Source of the DNA: Idiomarina baltica OS145
GTDB lineage: Bacteria > Pseudomonadota > Gammaproteobacteria > Enterobacterales > Alteromonadaceae
Length of the DNA stretch: 56,374 bases
Assembly (NCBI RefSeq): GCF_000152885.1
Contig: NZ_CH672410.1
Coordinates: 1 to 56,374, forward strand
Direction: 5' to 3'
Part shown: positions 30,539 to 39,965 of the stretch, in pieces
Layout of the letters: every line of letters starts with the position of its first letter
Numbering within the stretch: the first letter of the stretch is position 1
The notes under the pieces: generated by a model
Told to the model about the DNA's origin: nothing
Seen by the model: only the letters and a program-made list of their open reading frames with translations
Databases searched by the model: none
Made by a program: the position numbers and the translations under genes

Positions 30539-32116
30539 ATGAGCAGAGATATCCACGACCACCGAATTTTGATTTTAGACTTCGGTTCTCAATACACCCA
30601 ACTAATAGCGCGCCGTATCCGTGAAATTGGCGTTTACTGTGAACTGTGGGCATGGGATGTCGACGAGCAAGACATTAAAGACTTCGATCCAAAAGGCATC
30701 ATCCTTTCGGGCGGACCCGAGAGCGTCACTGAAGCCGGTTCTCCGCGCGCGCCAGACTATGTATTTAAGGCGGGTGTCCCTGTCTTGGGCGTGTGTTATG
30801 GCATGCAAACCATGGCGCATCAATTGGGTGGGTCAGTGCAAGGCTCACTCGAACGCGAATTTGGCTATGCCCAAATCGAGCTCGTAACAGAAAGCCCTTT
30901 ATTTGAAGCGATCGAAGATGCGGTCAGCGAAGACGGCAAGCCATTGTTGGACGTGTGGATGAGCCACGGCGATAAAGTCGAAGCCATTCCAGAGGGCTTC
31001 CATACCGTCGCCACCACCTCGTACTGCCCATATGCGGCAATGGCGGATGAATCACGTCGTTTTTATGGTGTTCAGTTCCACCCAGAGGTTACCCACACGC
31101 GTCAGGGCATGCGTATGCTTGAGCATTTTGTCAGCGGTATCTGTGGTTGCGAAAAACAATGGACGCCCGCACAGATTATCGAAGACGCGATCGAGCGTAT
31201 TCGTGAGCAAGTCGGTAGCGATAAAGTGATTTTGGGCTTAAGCGGTGGCGTGGATTCATCGGTAACAGCGATGTTGTTACACCGTGCAATTGGCTCACAG
31301 CTGACCTGCGTGTTTGTTGATAACGGCTTGCTACGTTTAAATGAAGCCGAGCAAGTCATGGAAATGTTTGGTGACCACTTTGGTTTAAACATTATTCCCG
31401 TCGCAGCGGAGCAACGCTTCTTAGACGCGCTGAAAGGCGAAGCGGATCCAGAGAAGAAACGCAAAATTATCGGTAATACCTTTATTGAGATCTTCGATGA
31501 GCAAGCGTCTCAGTTGACCGAAGTCGACTGGCTCGCGCAAGGTACCATCTACCCCGATGTCATTGAGTCAGCAGGTTCAAAAACCGGTAAAGCACACGTC
31601 ATTAAATCGCATCACAACGTAGGTGGCTTGCCCGAGGATATGAAACTCGGTTTAGTTGAACCATTGCGCGAGCTGTTTAAAGACGAAGTACGCAAAATTG
31701 GTCTAGAACTCGGTCTGCCTTATAACATGCTTTACCGTCATCCGTTCCCAGGACCGGGGCTGGGTGTGCGCGTATTGGGCGAGATTAAGAAAGAGTACTG
31801 TGACCTGTTGCGCCGCGCCGATGCGATCTTTATTGATGAGTTGCACAAAGCCGATTGGTATCACAAAGTAAGCCAAGCATTTGCGGTGTTCTTACCCGTA
31901 CGCTCGGTCGGTGTTATGGGCGATCAGCGCAAGTATGATTGGGTGGTTTCACTGCGTGCAGTCGAAACTATCGATTTTATGACCGCACGTTGGGCACATT
32001 TACCGTACGAATTATTGGAAAAAGTGTCGAATCGTATCATCAACGAAGTCGACGGTATTTCGCGAGTCACCTACGATATTTCGGGCAAACCGCCCGCCAC
32101 GATAGAGTGGGAATAA
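30539..32116 (+). CDS. guaA: GMP synthase (glutamine-hydrolysing)
   Basis: Aminates XMP to GMP using glutamine and ATP. The 525-residue protein matches E. coli in length. The class I amidotransferase domain (about 1-205) has the catalytic cysteine in GVCYGMQ and the His-Glu pair in FHPEVTH. The ATP pyrophosphatase domain has GLSGGVDSS (about residue 235). The C-terminal dimerisation domain ends in [10 protein letters not shown], the standard terminus. Confidence 0.97.
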   Translation: MSRDIHDHRILILDFGSQYTQLIARRIREIGVYCELWAWDVDEQDIKDFDPKGIILSGGPESVTEAGSPRAPDYVFKAGVPVLGVCYGMQTMAHQLGGSVQGSLEREFGYAQIELVTESPLFEAIEDAVSEDGKPLLDVWMSHGDKVEAIPEGFHTVATTSYCPYAAMADESRRFYGVQFHPEVTHTRQGMRMLEHFVSGICGCEKQWTPAQIIEDAIERIREQVGSDKVILGLSGGVDSSVTAMLLHRAIGSQLTCVFVDNGLLRLNEAEQVMEMFGDHFGLNIIPVAAEQRFLDALKGEADPEKKRKIIGNTFIEIFDEQASQLTEVDWLAQGTIYPDVIESAGSKTGKAHVIKSHHNVGGLPEDMKLGLVEPLRELFKDEVRKIGLELGLPYNMLYRHPFPGPGLGVRVLGEIKKEYCDLLRRADAIFIDELHKADWYHKVSQAFAVFLPVRSVGVMGDQRKYDWVVSLRAVETIDFMTARWAHLPYELLEKVSNRIINEVDGISRVTYDISGKPPATIEWE

Positions 32117-32128
32117 CACAGTCATCGA

Positions 32129-32152
32129 AGCCCGCGACTCGCGGGCTTTTTT
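32129..32152 (+). terminator. Terminator after guaA
   Basis: A perfect 8-bp stem AGCCCGCG / CGCGGGCT with a 3-base loop (32137-32139) is followed by five T residues. It closes the guaBA unit 12 bases after the guaA stop. Confidence 0.87.
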
Positions 32153-32223
32153 ATGCCATTGCCGAACTAACAAAAAGTCGGCATAGTAGCGCTTATTCGT
32201 AGTCATTTGTTAAGCGGTGTAAG

Positions 32224-34680
32224 ATGGATCGAAACCGTTCGTTAAGTCAGAGTCTTTGGCAGGCATTTAGGCGCTATGCACTGCTACCCATGATTATGGT
32301 GGAGCTGGCGCTGATAACTATTTATGTAGTGACCAATCAATGGGTAACACAGCAAACCAAACAAGAACTCGTCGAAACGGCTTTATCTGAATCAACGCAA
32401 ATAGCCAAACGCCAAGCAACGGTCGTGGATGCTCAATTGGCCTCTGTACAGGACCAACTGGCTCTTTATCGTGAATCGATAGCTGCGGTGCTTGATGACC
32501 CACGGATCACATGGCAAGGGCATGAAGCGTGGACGCAGGGAGCGAACGGACAGTCCTTTACGCAGGAGGCACTGGGCAAAGATGGGATTGCTGCCTTCTA
32601 TTCATCGCTGACACCATTGCCTCAACAGAATCTCGACCGTATCGAACAATTACATCTACTAACTCCAGTGATGCGGCAAATGGTCGCTGAAGACAGTTGG
32701 GTACAGCAGGTCTACTTTAATACACACGATAGCCTCAACGTTATTTATCCGTTTATCGATGTTGGTTCACAATACGCGGCCGACGTAAACATTCCTAAGT
32801 TTAATTTTTTCTATCTCGCTGATAAAAAACACAATCCCGAACGCAAGCCTGTTTGGACACCCGTTTACCTCGATCCTGCGGGACAAGGTTGGATGTTATC
32901 GGTGATTGCACCGGTCTATAAGGACGATTCATTGGTAGGAGTCGCGGGCGCCGATGTCACCATCGAAAAGCTCGTTAACTATCTAACTCACACGCGCGTG
33001 CCGTGGGACGGCTTTGTGGTACTCGCCAGTCAGTCGGGGAAGATTCTTGCCTTATCGGAACGAGCGCAACAGCGCCTTGATATTACTGTGCCTAAAAGCG
33101 TTGCAGTAAAACACGCAAAGCAAGATGAAATCGGTTACCAAAGTGCCGCTTTGTCAGATATTAAAGGCGCTGAACATCTTTTGTCGCTTTGGCAACATGA
33201 TCATGACAGCTTAGAAGCTATTGCGTTGGGTGGGATGTCTTATATTGCCGCCTGGCACCCTGTCGCAGAAACGGATTGGCAGGTTTTGGTATTAGTGGAA
33301 GAGGAAAAGCTACTTGCACGTACCAATAGCATTTACCGGCAAACTGAATTGCTCAGTCTGATCCTGCTTGCAGGACTCGTGATTTTCTACTTACTGTATT
33401 TTCAATTTGTAAAAAGTCGCACATATCGCTTCAGTCAGCGATTAAACCGTAATCTGAAAAAGTTATCCGATGCGTTGGCACAAACCGGTCGACAGGAATT
33501 CGAACTTACGATTCCCGATCTCGAAGCGCCGGAACTGAATCGGCTCGCTTTACAAATTACGCAAGTCGCTGAGCAATTACGCAGCAACCTATTTAGTTTG
33601 CGAAAGAATGAAGCGCGATTAAGATTTGCGCTAGAAAGCAGCGGTGAGTCGCTTATTACACAATCAATAGAACACAATCGAGTCGAAGTCACTGATAACT
33701 TCGAAGAGATATCTCAGCGTCCAGAACGAGTGTTTAACCTTGATGAGTATTCGAGCTGGATTCATCCCGACGACCGTGAAAAGGTCAAGGCATTACGACT
33801 GCATGCTCAGCGTACTAAACGGCCATTGAGCGCTGACTACCGATTGCAACGAAAGGACGGTAGCTACGTGTGGGTGCAAAGTCGCGGCCAGGTACTCGAA
33901 GACGAAGCATCGGGACAAGCGCTGATTATCGGCACCCTGACCGATATTAGTGAGCGTAAGGCAATCGAGCAAAACCTCAGGGCTGCCAAGGATGCTGCTA
34001 ATGAGGCAAACCGTGCTAAATCAAAGTTGTTGTCGTCGATTACGCATGAAATAAAAACACCATTGACGACCATACTGGGTATTGCAGATATTTTGCGCTT
34101 CAAGTTAGCGGATGTCGGGCAGAGAGATTCAATCAGACGTTTAATCAGTGCAGCGGAGCATTTAAATCATTTGGTTGATGATATATTAACGCTGTCGAAG
34201 CTAGAGTCTAAGTCACTTACAGTAACGATTGAGCAGGTCGTTCCACAATTTTTGATTGCTGAGACGATCGACTGGTTTAGCGAAACGCTAGAAACGTCAA
34301 AAATACAGGTTCAATGCGAGCTATTGCCAAACGCTATTGAACTGAAAGCCGATCCGATACGTTTTAAACAAGTACTCACTAACCTGTTGTCTAATGCGAT
34401 TAAGTACAGTCCTAAACATTCGAAAGTAAAAGTGATTGAAGCCCAAACAGAAGAGGTGTACACAATAACTGTTAAGGACGAAGGTTGGGGGATTCCGCCG
34501 TTATATCGCGCTCGTTTATTTGAAGCATTTAATCGGTTTGGACGTGAACAAACGTCGGTGGAGGGAACTGGAGTCGGTTTGGCCATTTGTCGTGAGTTGA
34601 TGCGCCTGATGGGAGGCGAGGTCAGTTATCAACCTCTAGAACAGGGAAGTGCGTTTACTATATCGTTTCCCATGAGGTGA
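32224..34680 (+). CDS. Membrane sensor histidine kinase with dCache-like and PAS domains
   Basis: Sensor kinase of 818 residues. In order: a membrane helix (about 18-38), a large periplasmic sensor region (about 40-375) of the double-Cache type (YPFIDVGSQYA, WMLSVIAPVYKDDSLVGVAGADVTI), a second membrane helix (about 376-397), a linker that may be a HAMP-like helix pair, a PAS domain with the WIHPDDR motif (about 465-580), a HisKA domain with the phospho-acceptor His608 in SITHEIKTPL, and a HATPase domain with the N box (NLLSNAIKYSP, about 720) and G boxes (DEGWGIPP, GTGVGLAI). There is no receiver domain of its own. The next gene, six bases downstream, encodes a lone receiver that is the likely partner. 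The ligand is unknown; dCache domains usually bind small metabolites such as amino acids or organic acids. Confidence 0.92.
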   Translation: MDRNRSLSQSLWQAFRRYALLPMIMVELALITIYVVTNQWVTQQTKQELVETALSESTQIAKRQATVVDAQLASVQDQLALYRESIAAVLDDPRITWQGHEAWTQGANGQSFTQEALGKDGIAAFYSSLTPLPQQNLDRIEQLHLLTPVMRQMVAEDSWVQQVYFNTHDSLNVIYPFIDVGSQYAADVNIPKFNFFYLADKKHNPERKPVWTPVYLDPAGQGWMLSVIAPVYKDDSLVGVAGADVTIEKLVNYLTHTRVPWDGFVVLASQSGKILALSERAQQRLDITVPKSVAVKHAKQDEIGYQSAALSDIKGAEHLLSLWQHDHDSLEAIALGGMSYIAAWHPVAETDWQVLVLVEEEKLLARTNSIYRQTELLSLILLAGLVIFYLLYFQFVKSRTYRFSQRLNRNLKKLSDALAQTGRQEFELTIPDLEAPELNRLALQITQVAEQLRSNLFSLRKNEARLRFALESSGESLITQSIEHNRVEVTDNFEEISQRPERVFNLDEYSSWIHPDDREKVKALRLHAQRTKRPLSADYRLQRKDGSYVWVQSRGQVLEDEASGQALIIGTLTDISERKAIEQNLRAAKDAANEANRAKSKLLSSITHEIKTPLTTILGIADILRFKLADVGQRDSIRRLISAAEHLNHLVDDILTLSKLESKSLTVTIEQVVPQFLIAETIDWFSETLETSKIQVQCELLPNAIELKADPIRFKQVLTNLLSNAIKYSPKHSKVKVIEAQTEEVYTITVKDEGWGIPPLYRARLFEAFNRFGREQTSVEGTGVGLAICRELMRLMGGEVSYQPLEQGSAFTISFPMR

Positions 34681-34686
34681 TTAGAA

Positions 34687-35064
34687 ATGAAACGTTTAAA
34701 GCGTGCACTGGTTATCGATGATAACACCACGAATTTAATGGTGCTAAAAGAGCTCATTGAAATGATCGGTGTGCCACAAGTTATCGCAGAAACGAATCCT
34801 GTTTATGCATTGAATATTTTAAAAAAGACGCCCGTTGATTGCGTGTTAATCGATCAGAATATGCCACAGATGTCAGGACTCGAGCTATACAGCGAACTCA
34901 AACAGGTGATGCCTAGTATCCCCGCCACCTTCATGGTGAGTGCTATCGATGACTCCGAATTAAGAGAAAAAGCCCGCGCAATAGGAATGGTGGGCTTTAT
35001 CAGCAAGCCGTTTAGGTATGAAATTATCGAGCGCATGTTGCGCGACTTGGATGAGCGTTTGTAG
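34687..35064 (+). CDS. Single-domain response regulator (CheY-like)
   Basis: A 125-residue receiver without an output domain. The acidic pocket is Asp11-Asp12 (VIDDN), the phospho-acceptor is Asp56 (VLIDQNMP), the switch serine is in FMVSA, and Lys107 lies in SKPF. All phosphorylation residues are therefore present. It starts six bases after the histidine kinase and is co-transcribed with it. It must signal through protein contacts or a phosphorelay, since it cannot bind DNA. Confidence 0.92.
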   Translation: MKRLKRALVIDDNTTNLMVLKELIEMIGVPQVIAETNPVYALNILKKTPVDCVLIDQNMPQMSGLELYSELKQVMPSIPATFMVSAIDDSELREKARAIGMVGFISKPFRYEIIERMLRDLDERL

Positions 35065-35095
35065 GCCAAGCCGTTGTGCTTGGCCTATGCCTCAA

Positions 35096-36289
35096 TCACT
35101 CAGGTAGTTCGATATCGAGCCAAACGAGACGGTGGTCAGAAGAAGCATCCCGTTTTTTCATCAATTCATAACCTGGTTCACCCTGAACCGGCCAAAAAAT
35201 CCCCGCGTCTTTCACAATTAAGTCGTCAGAAGGCAGTACATAGTCTACCCGTTTACGCCACGCGGCGGTGTGATATTTAGATCCCTCAATATCCGGTGAG
35301 TGATTTGCGCCGCCCTCACTCATTGGCATCACATCGTTGACACGCGGATGTTCTAATAACTGAGTCATAGCACCATCCACGCCGCTCGCACCGGCTTGCG
35401 CGTTGAGATCGCCCAGTACTACAAAAGAGCCATTGGCAGCGATACCACCACGCTGACCTTGGTCATCGTAAATGTAGTTATCAGCGCCGGGGGTCAGATA
35501 GTCACGCACGAAACGAATTTCGTCGTAGTTCTTCATGCCATTGCGGTTCTCTGGGCCGTCAAACGCTGGCGGAGTTGGATGCTGAGCTAAAACATGTACA
35601 ACTTTACCACCTATTTGAACCGGGACATCCCAGTGAGACTTTGAGCTCAGCGGGTATTGCGCCATAGCCTCATCGCTGTACCATGGCTCATTCGTTGGCT
35701 TGCCTTCTTCATCGTGTACATAAGGGACATGGTGACCCGGCATGTCTTTCCACAAGAAGTGTTGGAAAGTGCGAATTTGTTCTCTCAGTATCGGGTACTT
35801 TGATAAGATCACCATACCGTACTGCCCTGGATACCAACCAAAGCCCCAAGCATCATTGCCCCGGCCGGTCGCTTTGCCATCCCGGTTGAGGTCAAACGCA
35901 GAAGGGGAACCGGTATTGACAGGTGCGGTGTAAACATAGGGGTACGAAATAGGTTTAAGATTATTTTGCGATTCCCCTAAATAACTGTTTAAAAATACGT
36001 CAATCCCTTGTTCTTGGGGGACGTAGTCAAACTCGTTGAGAAGAATAATATCCGGCCGAACGCGCTGGATAATCTCCGCGATGCCACGAATTTGGGCATT
36101 GTTTTCCTGCAAAACTCGCGGTAACACCGATGCATGAGTGTTGGGAAGTTCTGAGTTGGGAAGGTGGTTGCTGGAGTCCATACTGACGTTGAAAGTCGCG
36201 ATACGTACGGAGTCTTGCGCTAAAGAGAAGTTTGAATAAGTCATTATTAAAAGCAACGAGAATACAAAGATACTACGCATAGAATTCAT
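35096..36289 (-). CDS. Exported endonuclease/exonuclease/phosphatase-family protein
   Basis: Predicted secreted or periplasmic metal-dependent phosphodiesterase, 397 residues. ATG 36289 is chosen because it gives a signal peptide (MNSMRSIFVFSLLLIM ... FSLA, cut before QDSVRI) and has an AGG-containing ribosome site; the frame is open for 32 more codons upstream, but that stretch does not resemble an N terminus. The family fold is supported by TFNVS with Asn34, LNEFD with the metal-binding Glu86, AQHPTPP, VLGDLNAQ and the terminal SDHRLVW. The substrate (nucleic acid, nucleotide, phospholipid or sugar phosphate) cannot be told. It is divergent from two TonB-dependent receptors, with a PhoB-box-like repeat 90 bases upstream of its start, which hints at phosphorus or nutrient scavenging. 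Confidence 0.87.
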   Translation of the reverse strand: MNSMRSIFVFSLLLIMTYSNFSLAQDSVRIATFNVSMDSSNHLPNSELPNTHASVLPRVLQENNAQIRGIAEIIQRVRPDIILLNEFDYVPQEQGIDVFLNSYLGESQNNLKPISYPYVYTAPVNTGSPSAFDLNRDGKATGRGNDAWGFGWYPGQYGMVILSKYPILREQIRTFQHFLWKDMPGHHVPYVHDEEGKPTNEPWYSDEAMAQYPLSSKSHWDVPVQIGGKVVHVLAQHPTPPAFDGPENRNGMKNYDEIRFVRDYLTPGADNYIYDDQGQRGGIAANGSFVVLGDLNAQAGASGVDGAMTQLLEHPRVNDVMPMSEGGANHSPDIEGSKYHTAAWRKRVDYVLPSDDLIVKDAGIFWPVQGEPGYELMKKRDASSDHRLVWLDIELPE

Positions 36290-36378
36290 CTGAAAGCCTG
36301 CAAAATGGAACGATACGACAACACGGAAGAATAAAGGTTCCCTAAACACTAGGCAAGCGCATAAAAATTGATTAAAAT

Positions 36379-36407
36379 ATGTCACATATCTGACACGAAA
36401 ATGTCGC
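36379..36407. promoter_or_regulatory. Heptamer repeat array resembling a PhoB box, between divergent genes
   Basis: Three heptamers ATGTCAC (36379-36385), CTGACAC (36390-36396) and ATGTCGC (36401-36407) repeat with an 11-base period. The first two with their ATAT spacer match 15 of 18 positions of the E. coli pho-box consensus (CTGTCAT, four A/T bases, CTGTCAY). The same bases also form an inverted repeat TGTCA-N6-TGACA, so a dimeric repressor or activator of another family is an alternative reading. An almost identical site precedes the second receptor gene. Confidence 0.55.
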
Positions 36408-36461
36408 AGAAGCTTAATGAATTTAAATGTTCTTCACAAACAGCCCGTTTTAAGCCGCTGC

Positions 36462-36477
36462 CGTGAAATTTTTCACG
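36462..36477. repeat. Perfect 7-2-7 inverted repeat in the receptor leader
   Basis: CGTGAAA (36462-36468) and TTTCACG (36471-36477) are perfect reverse complements around a 2-base centre, a shape typical of a dimeric regulator operator. It lies about 240 bases before the first receptor start. It is not repeated before the second receptor. Confidence 0.5.
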
Positions 36478-36502
36478 CAGTCAGCTTTCCCGTCTTAAAC
36501 CG

Positions 36503-36515
36503 ACGGTTATACCGT
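36503..36515. repeat. Second short inverted repeat in the receptor leader
   Basis: ACGGT (36503-36507) and ACCGT (36511-36515) are exact reverse complements around TAT. In RNA this would be a small hairpin; in DNA a possible operator. By itself a 5-base arm is weak evidence. Confidence 0.3.
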
Positions 36516-36718
36516 GGTTCATTAAGCGTTGCTAACTCGTTTTTATGTAAAGTAGAACGTCCAGCATCCCATCTCAGTTTTTTCTGCACACCCCTCAGTG
36601 TCATCAAGTTGTCATATTCCAGCGTTATAAATGCGCACTCAAAATTTAGCTCATTTGCTAGTGAGCTTGCTGTACCAAAACCATTAGTACGTTTAATTAC
36701 AACCTCAGGGATAACTCA

Positions 36719-39700
36719 ATGAAATTCAACTCCAAGGTGAGTCGTATTTCTGCTGCCATCGCGTTAGCAGTAGGAATGTCGACGAGTGTCATGGCTCAAG
36801 AGACCTCATCGTCAATGCGCGGTGTGATCACAGGCCCACAAGGAAACCCAGTAGCGAACACTAAAGTTATCGTTACCCATGAACCGACAGGGACTGTGAA
36901 CGAGTTTGTCACTAGCGCTGACGGTACCTTTACTGCGAAAGGTCTGCGTGTAGGTGGTCCTTACACAGTCGTTATCGATTCAGACAAATACCAAGACGCA
37001 GAGCTTGATAATCTTTATCTTGCTTTGGGTGATACCTTACGTGTGACAAGCCAACTGAAAAATAACGACATGGAACGTATTTCAGTATCTGGCTCAGTTA
37101 TCATGACCGAAAGCGGTGGCGCGAGCAGTAACTTCGGTGAAGAAACCATCGATAACATGCCAAGCTTAAGTCGTGACCTTAAAGACATCGCGCGTATCAA
37201 CCCATTGGTTTCTATCCGTGGTAATGGCGAAATGTCGATTGCAGGTGGTAACCCACGCTCAAACAGCATTACTGTTGACGGTATCGGCCAGAACGATGAC
37301 TTCGGTCTAAACTATGGCGGTTACCCAACGGAGCAGCCACCGGTTTCATTGAGCTCAATCGAACAAATCTCAGTTGACGTGGCACCTTTCTCAAGTAAGA
37401 AAGGCGATTTCTCTGGCGGTACAATTAACGCAGTCACTAAATCAGGTACTAACGAGTTTGAAGGCGAGTTCTTCTACGAATACTCTTCACCTGACATGAA
37501 AGGCGATTCAAAGCGCTTAAACCGTATTACCGGTTCCTCTGGTAATGACCAAGGTTTCCGTGAATACGAAACCGTTGACGTTGAGCCGATTCAAAAGACT
37601 TCAACCTTTGGTATGGCGCTAAGCGGCCCGATCATCGAAGACACCTTGTTCTTCTTCACCAACTATGAAGAGTGGAACAGTAAACTCGATTATCAATACG
37701 GCTTCCAGGGTAGCGGGGCGAGCAACGAATTCTACACGACACGTGAGAACTTCGAAGAGTTCCTAAGTATTTTGGAAAACACTTACGGCGTCCAAGATTC
37801 ACTGCCAGGCGCGCCAGAAGATAAAGACCGTAAATGGTTAACTAAGTTAAGCTGGAACGTAAACCAAGATCACCGTCTTGATTTAACCTATCAGTGGCAA
37901 GATAACTCAGACATCCGTGGTCACTCAAGTGGCGGTAACACTGTCGTACTTAACTCACGTATTTATGATTACCACACGCGCATGAGCAACATCAGCGCAC
38001 GTCTATACAGTGACTGGTCAGCAAACTTCATCACCGAAATGGGTATTACCTATAAAGATGTTGTGTCTGATTCAATCACCAACGCTGACTTTGGCGCAGT
38101 AAAAGTTGAAGAATTCTTCCGCGGTCCTGCGTACGAATTCGGTGCTGACCAATATCGTCACGCGAACAAAGTTGAGAACCAGAACCTGACTTTCAACTTT
38201 GATGCGACCTACCTATTAGGTGAGCATGAGCTTGCTTTCGGTGCTGAGTATGAGCGTCTGCGTTTATACAACAAGTTTGTTCCTGAGAGTTTAGGTGCAT
38301 GGGAATTCGATAGCTTTGATGGATTCCAAAACCGTGAAATCGGTAACTACAACGGTACTTATGACTTCTCGTACCAGAACGCTTATACCGGTAATCCAGA
38401 AGACGCTGCGTATGATGCGGTTCGTTACACCACAGCACTATACGTAGAAGATACCTTCTACCCAACGCCTGATCTTGAGTTAACAGCGGGTGTTCGTTAT
38501 GAGCGTTTGTCATCAGATGACAAACCGACGTTGAACCAAAACTTTGTTGATACCTATGGTTTCAGTAACCAAGAAAACCTTGATGGTATGGACATCATTT
38601 TGCCGCGCGTGAGCTTTAAGTACTACTTAAATGACGACGTTACTTTACGTGGTGGCGTAGGTCGTTTCTATGGCGGAGTACCAAACGTTTGGTACAGTAA
38701 CCCGTTCACTAAGGACGGTATTACGTTAGTATCTGCGAACAGCGATTTTATCAATGATTACTTCGCGAACAGCTCAGATCCAGCGGATTTCACTCAAGTA
38801 CCACAAGCCATCAAGGACTCGCTAGAGCAAGGCGCAGGTAGCACTAACTACACTGACCCTAACTTTGAACTGCCAAACGACTGGCGTGCTCAGTTGGCTG
38901 CTGACTACAGCTTCGATATCCCGATGGTCGGTAACGATTTCCGTGCGACAACATCATTGCTATACATTCGTAAGCAAGATGAAGCCGTATGGTTAAATAC
39001 AGCGCTTGAACCAACAGGAACCGCGGCTGACGGCGAACGCATCATTTACGATACGATCTACAGCGGTAACCGCTCGGATAATTTCGATATCATGATGACT
39101 AACGCTGAAGATCATGGCCGTAGCTACATCTTTACTCAGTCATTGGCGAAGCAGTGGGATAATGGTCTCAACGTGACCATGAGCTATACGCACCAAGACG
39201 TCGAAGAGGTTTCTCCAGGATCTTCTTCACAGGCTCAGAGTAACTACCAGCATTATGTAGCTAAATCGCGTAACCAACCGTTCTCGGCTCGTGGCGACTA
39301 TGAAATTGAGCACAGCTTCAAAGTTACCGTGGGTTACGAAAAAGAATTCTTTGATGGTTACAAAACTAACATCAACTTGTTCTACGAGCGTCGCTCAGGT
39401 CGTCCATTTAGCTACACCATGAGCATGTATCAAGATGGCGATTTCGGTGATACGCGCGACTTCTACACGCAGTCAGCTTATCTTGCTTACATCCCTTCTG
39501 GTGCAGACGATCCAAATGTCGACTGGGACAACTCAGTCTCTTGGGATGAGTTGAGTGCAGTGCTTGACCGTGCTGGTATCGCTCCAGGCGGATACATCAT
39601 GGATCGCAATAGCGGTACTCAACCATGGGTCACCAATTTGGACTTAAGCATTAAGCAGCAAATCCCAGGTTTTGCTGAAGGTCATCGTGGTACCTTGTAC

Positions 39701-39922
39701 TTCACCATCGATAACCTTGCAAACCTATTGAATAGTGACTGGGGTGTTGAGAAACGCTTAGGCTATCCACAAGTCGATCTTTATGATTTCGGTGGCTTGT
39801 CTGATGATGGTAAATATCAAATCGAACGCTTGTTCAACGGCTATGCTCCGCAGAACTACGACGAATATGATATTGGCGCATCATCATGGTCTGTCAAACT
39901 CGGCGTACGCTACGAGTTCTAA
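36719..39922 (+). CDS. Oar-like TonB-dependent outer-membrane receptor (first of a tandem pair)
   Basis: Outer-membrane active transporter, 1067 residues. A signal peptide (about 1-26, cut in VMAQ) is followed by a carboxypeptidase-regulatory-like beta domain (about 32-115, with GVITGPQGNPVANTKVIV). A possible TonB-box region (ERISVSGS, about 118-126), the plug (about 135-240, with RSNSITVDGIGQNDDFG and GGTINAVTKSG) and a large beta barrel ending in the aromatic terminus VRYEF come next. This domain order is that of Oar/CirA-like receptors, common in marine bacteria that feed on polymers or peptides. It is paralogous to the next gene, with shared strings such as NLLNSDWGV. The substrate is unknown. 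A strong terminator follows. Confidence 0.93.
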   Translation: MKFNSKVSRISAAIALAVGMSTSVMAQETSSSMRGVITGPQGNPVANTKVIVTHEPTGTVNEFVTSADGTFTAKGLRVGGPYTVVIDSDKYQDAELDNLYLALGDTLRVTSQLKNNDMERISVSGSVIMTESGGASSNFGEETIDNMPSLSRDLKDIARINPLVSIRGNGEMSIAGGNPRSNSITVDGIGQNDDFGLNYGGYPTEQPPVSLSSIEQISVDVAPFSSKKGDFSGGTINAVTKSGTNEFEGEFFYEYSSPDMKGDSKRLNRITGSSGNDQGFREYETVDVEPIQKTSTFGMALSGPIIEDTLFFFTNYEEWNSKLDYQYGFQGSGASNEFYTTRENFEEFLSILENTYGVQDSLPGAPEDKDRKWLTKLSWNVNQDHRLDLTYQWQDNSDIRGHSSGGNTVVLNSRIYDYHTRMSNISARLYSDWSANFITEMGITYKDVVSDSITNADFGAVKVEEFFRGPAYEFGADQYRHANKVENQNLTFNFDATYLLGEHELAFGAEYERLRLYNKFVPESLGAWEFDSFDGFQNREIGNYNGTYDFSYQNAYTGNPEDAAYDAVRYTTALYVEDTFYPTPDLELTAGVRYERLSSDDKPTLNQNFVDTYGFSNQENLDGMDIILPRVSFKYYLNDDVTLRGGVGRFYGGVPNVWYSNPFTKDGITLVSANSDFINDYFANSSDPADFTQVPQAIKDSLEQGAGSTNYTDPNFELPNDWRAQLAADYSFDIPMVGNDFRATTSLLYIRKQDEAVWLNTALEPTGTAADGERIIYDTIYSGNRSDNFDIMMTNAEDHGRSYIFTQSLAKQWDNGLNVTMSYTHQDVEEVSPGSSSQAQSNYQHYVAKSRNQPFSARGDYEIEHSFKVTVGYEKEFFDGYKTNINLFYERRSGRPFSYTMSMYQDGDFGDTRDFYTQSAYLAYIPSGADDPNVDWDNSVSWDELSAVLDRAGIAPGGYIMDRNSGTQPWVTNLDLSIKQQIPGFAEGHRGTLYFTIDNLANLLNSDWGVEKRLGYPQVDLYDFGGLSDDGKYQIERLFNGYAPQNYDEYDIGASSWSVKLGVRYEF

Positions 39923-39929
39923 GGCTCAG

Positions 39930-39961
39930 AGCCCCTCAATTTTGTTGAGGGGCTTTTTTTT
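39930..39961 (+). terminator. Terminator after the first receptor gene
   Basis: A perfect 10-bp stem AGCCCCTCAA / TTGAGGGGCT with a 5-base loop (39940-39944) runs into seven T residues. It separates the two receptors into independent transcripts, in agreement with the separate promoter site that follows. Confidence 0.9.
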
Positions 39962-39965
39962 GATC

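Larger units (their letters stand above)
36290..36718. other. Long intergenic region between the exported nuclease-family gene and the first receptor gene
   Basis: This 429-base stretch has no supportable gene; a 101-codon open frame across it (36417-36722) has no ribosome site or recognisable product. It holds the heptamer repeat array at 36379-36407 and two perfect inverted repeats at 36462-36477 and 36503-36515. A TATAAA-like element lies near 36625. If transcription of the receptor starts near the heptamer array, the leader is about 300 bases, unusually long. Confidence 0.6.

Noticed and set aside
32165-32190. Imperfect hairpin before the histidine kinase gene as a second terminator or riboswitch
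   Set aside because: The stem is about seven pairs with a bulge and no following T run; the guaA terminator just upstream is sufficient.
36417-36722. 101-codon open frame in the leader of the first receptor
   Set aside because: It has no ribosome site, no recognisable product and covers regulatory palindromes; it overlaps the receptor start by chance.
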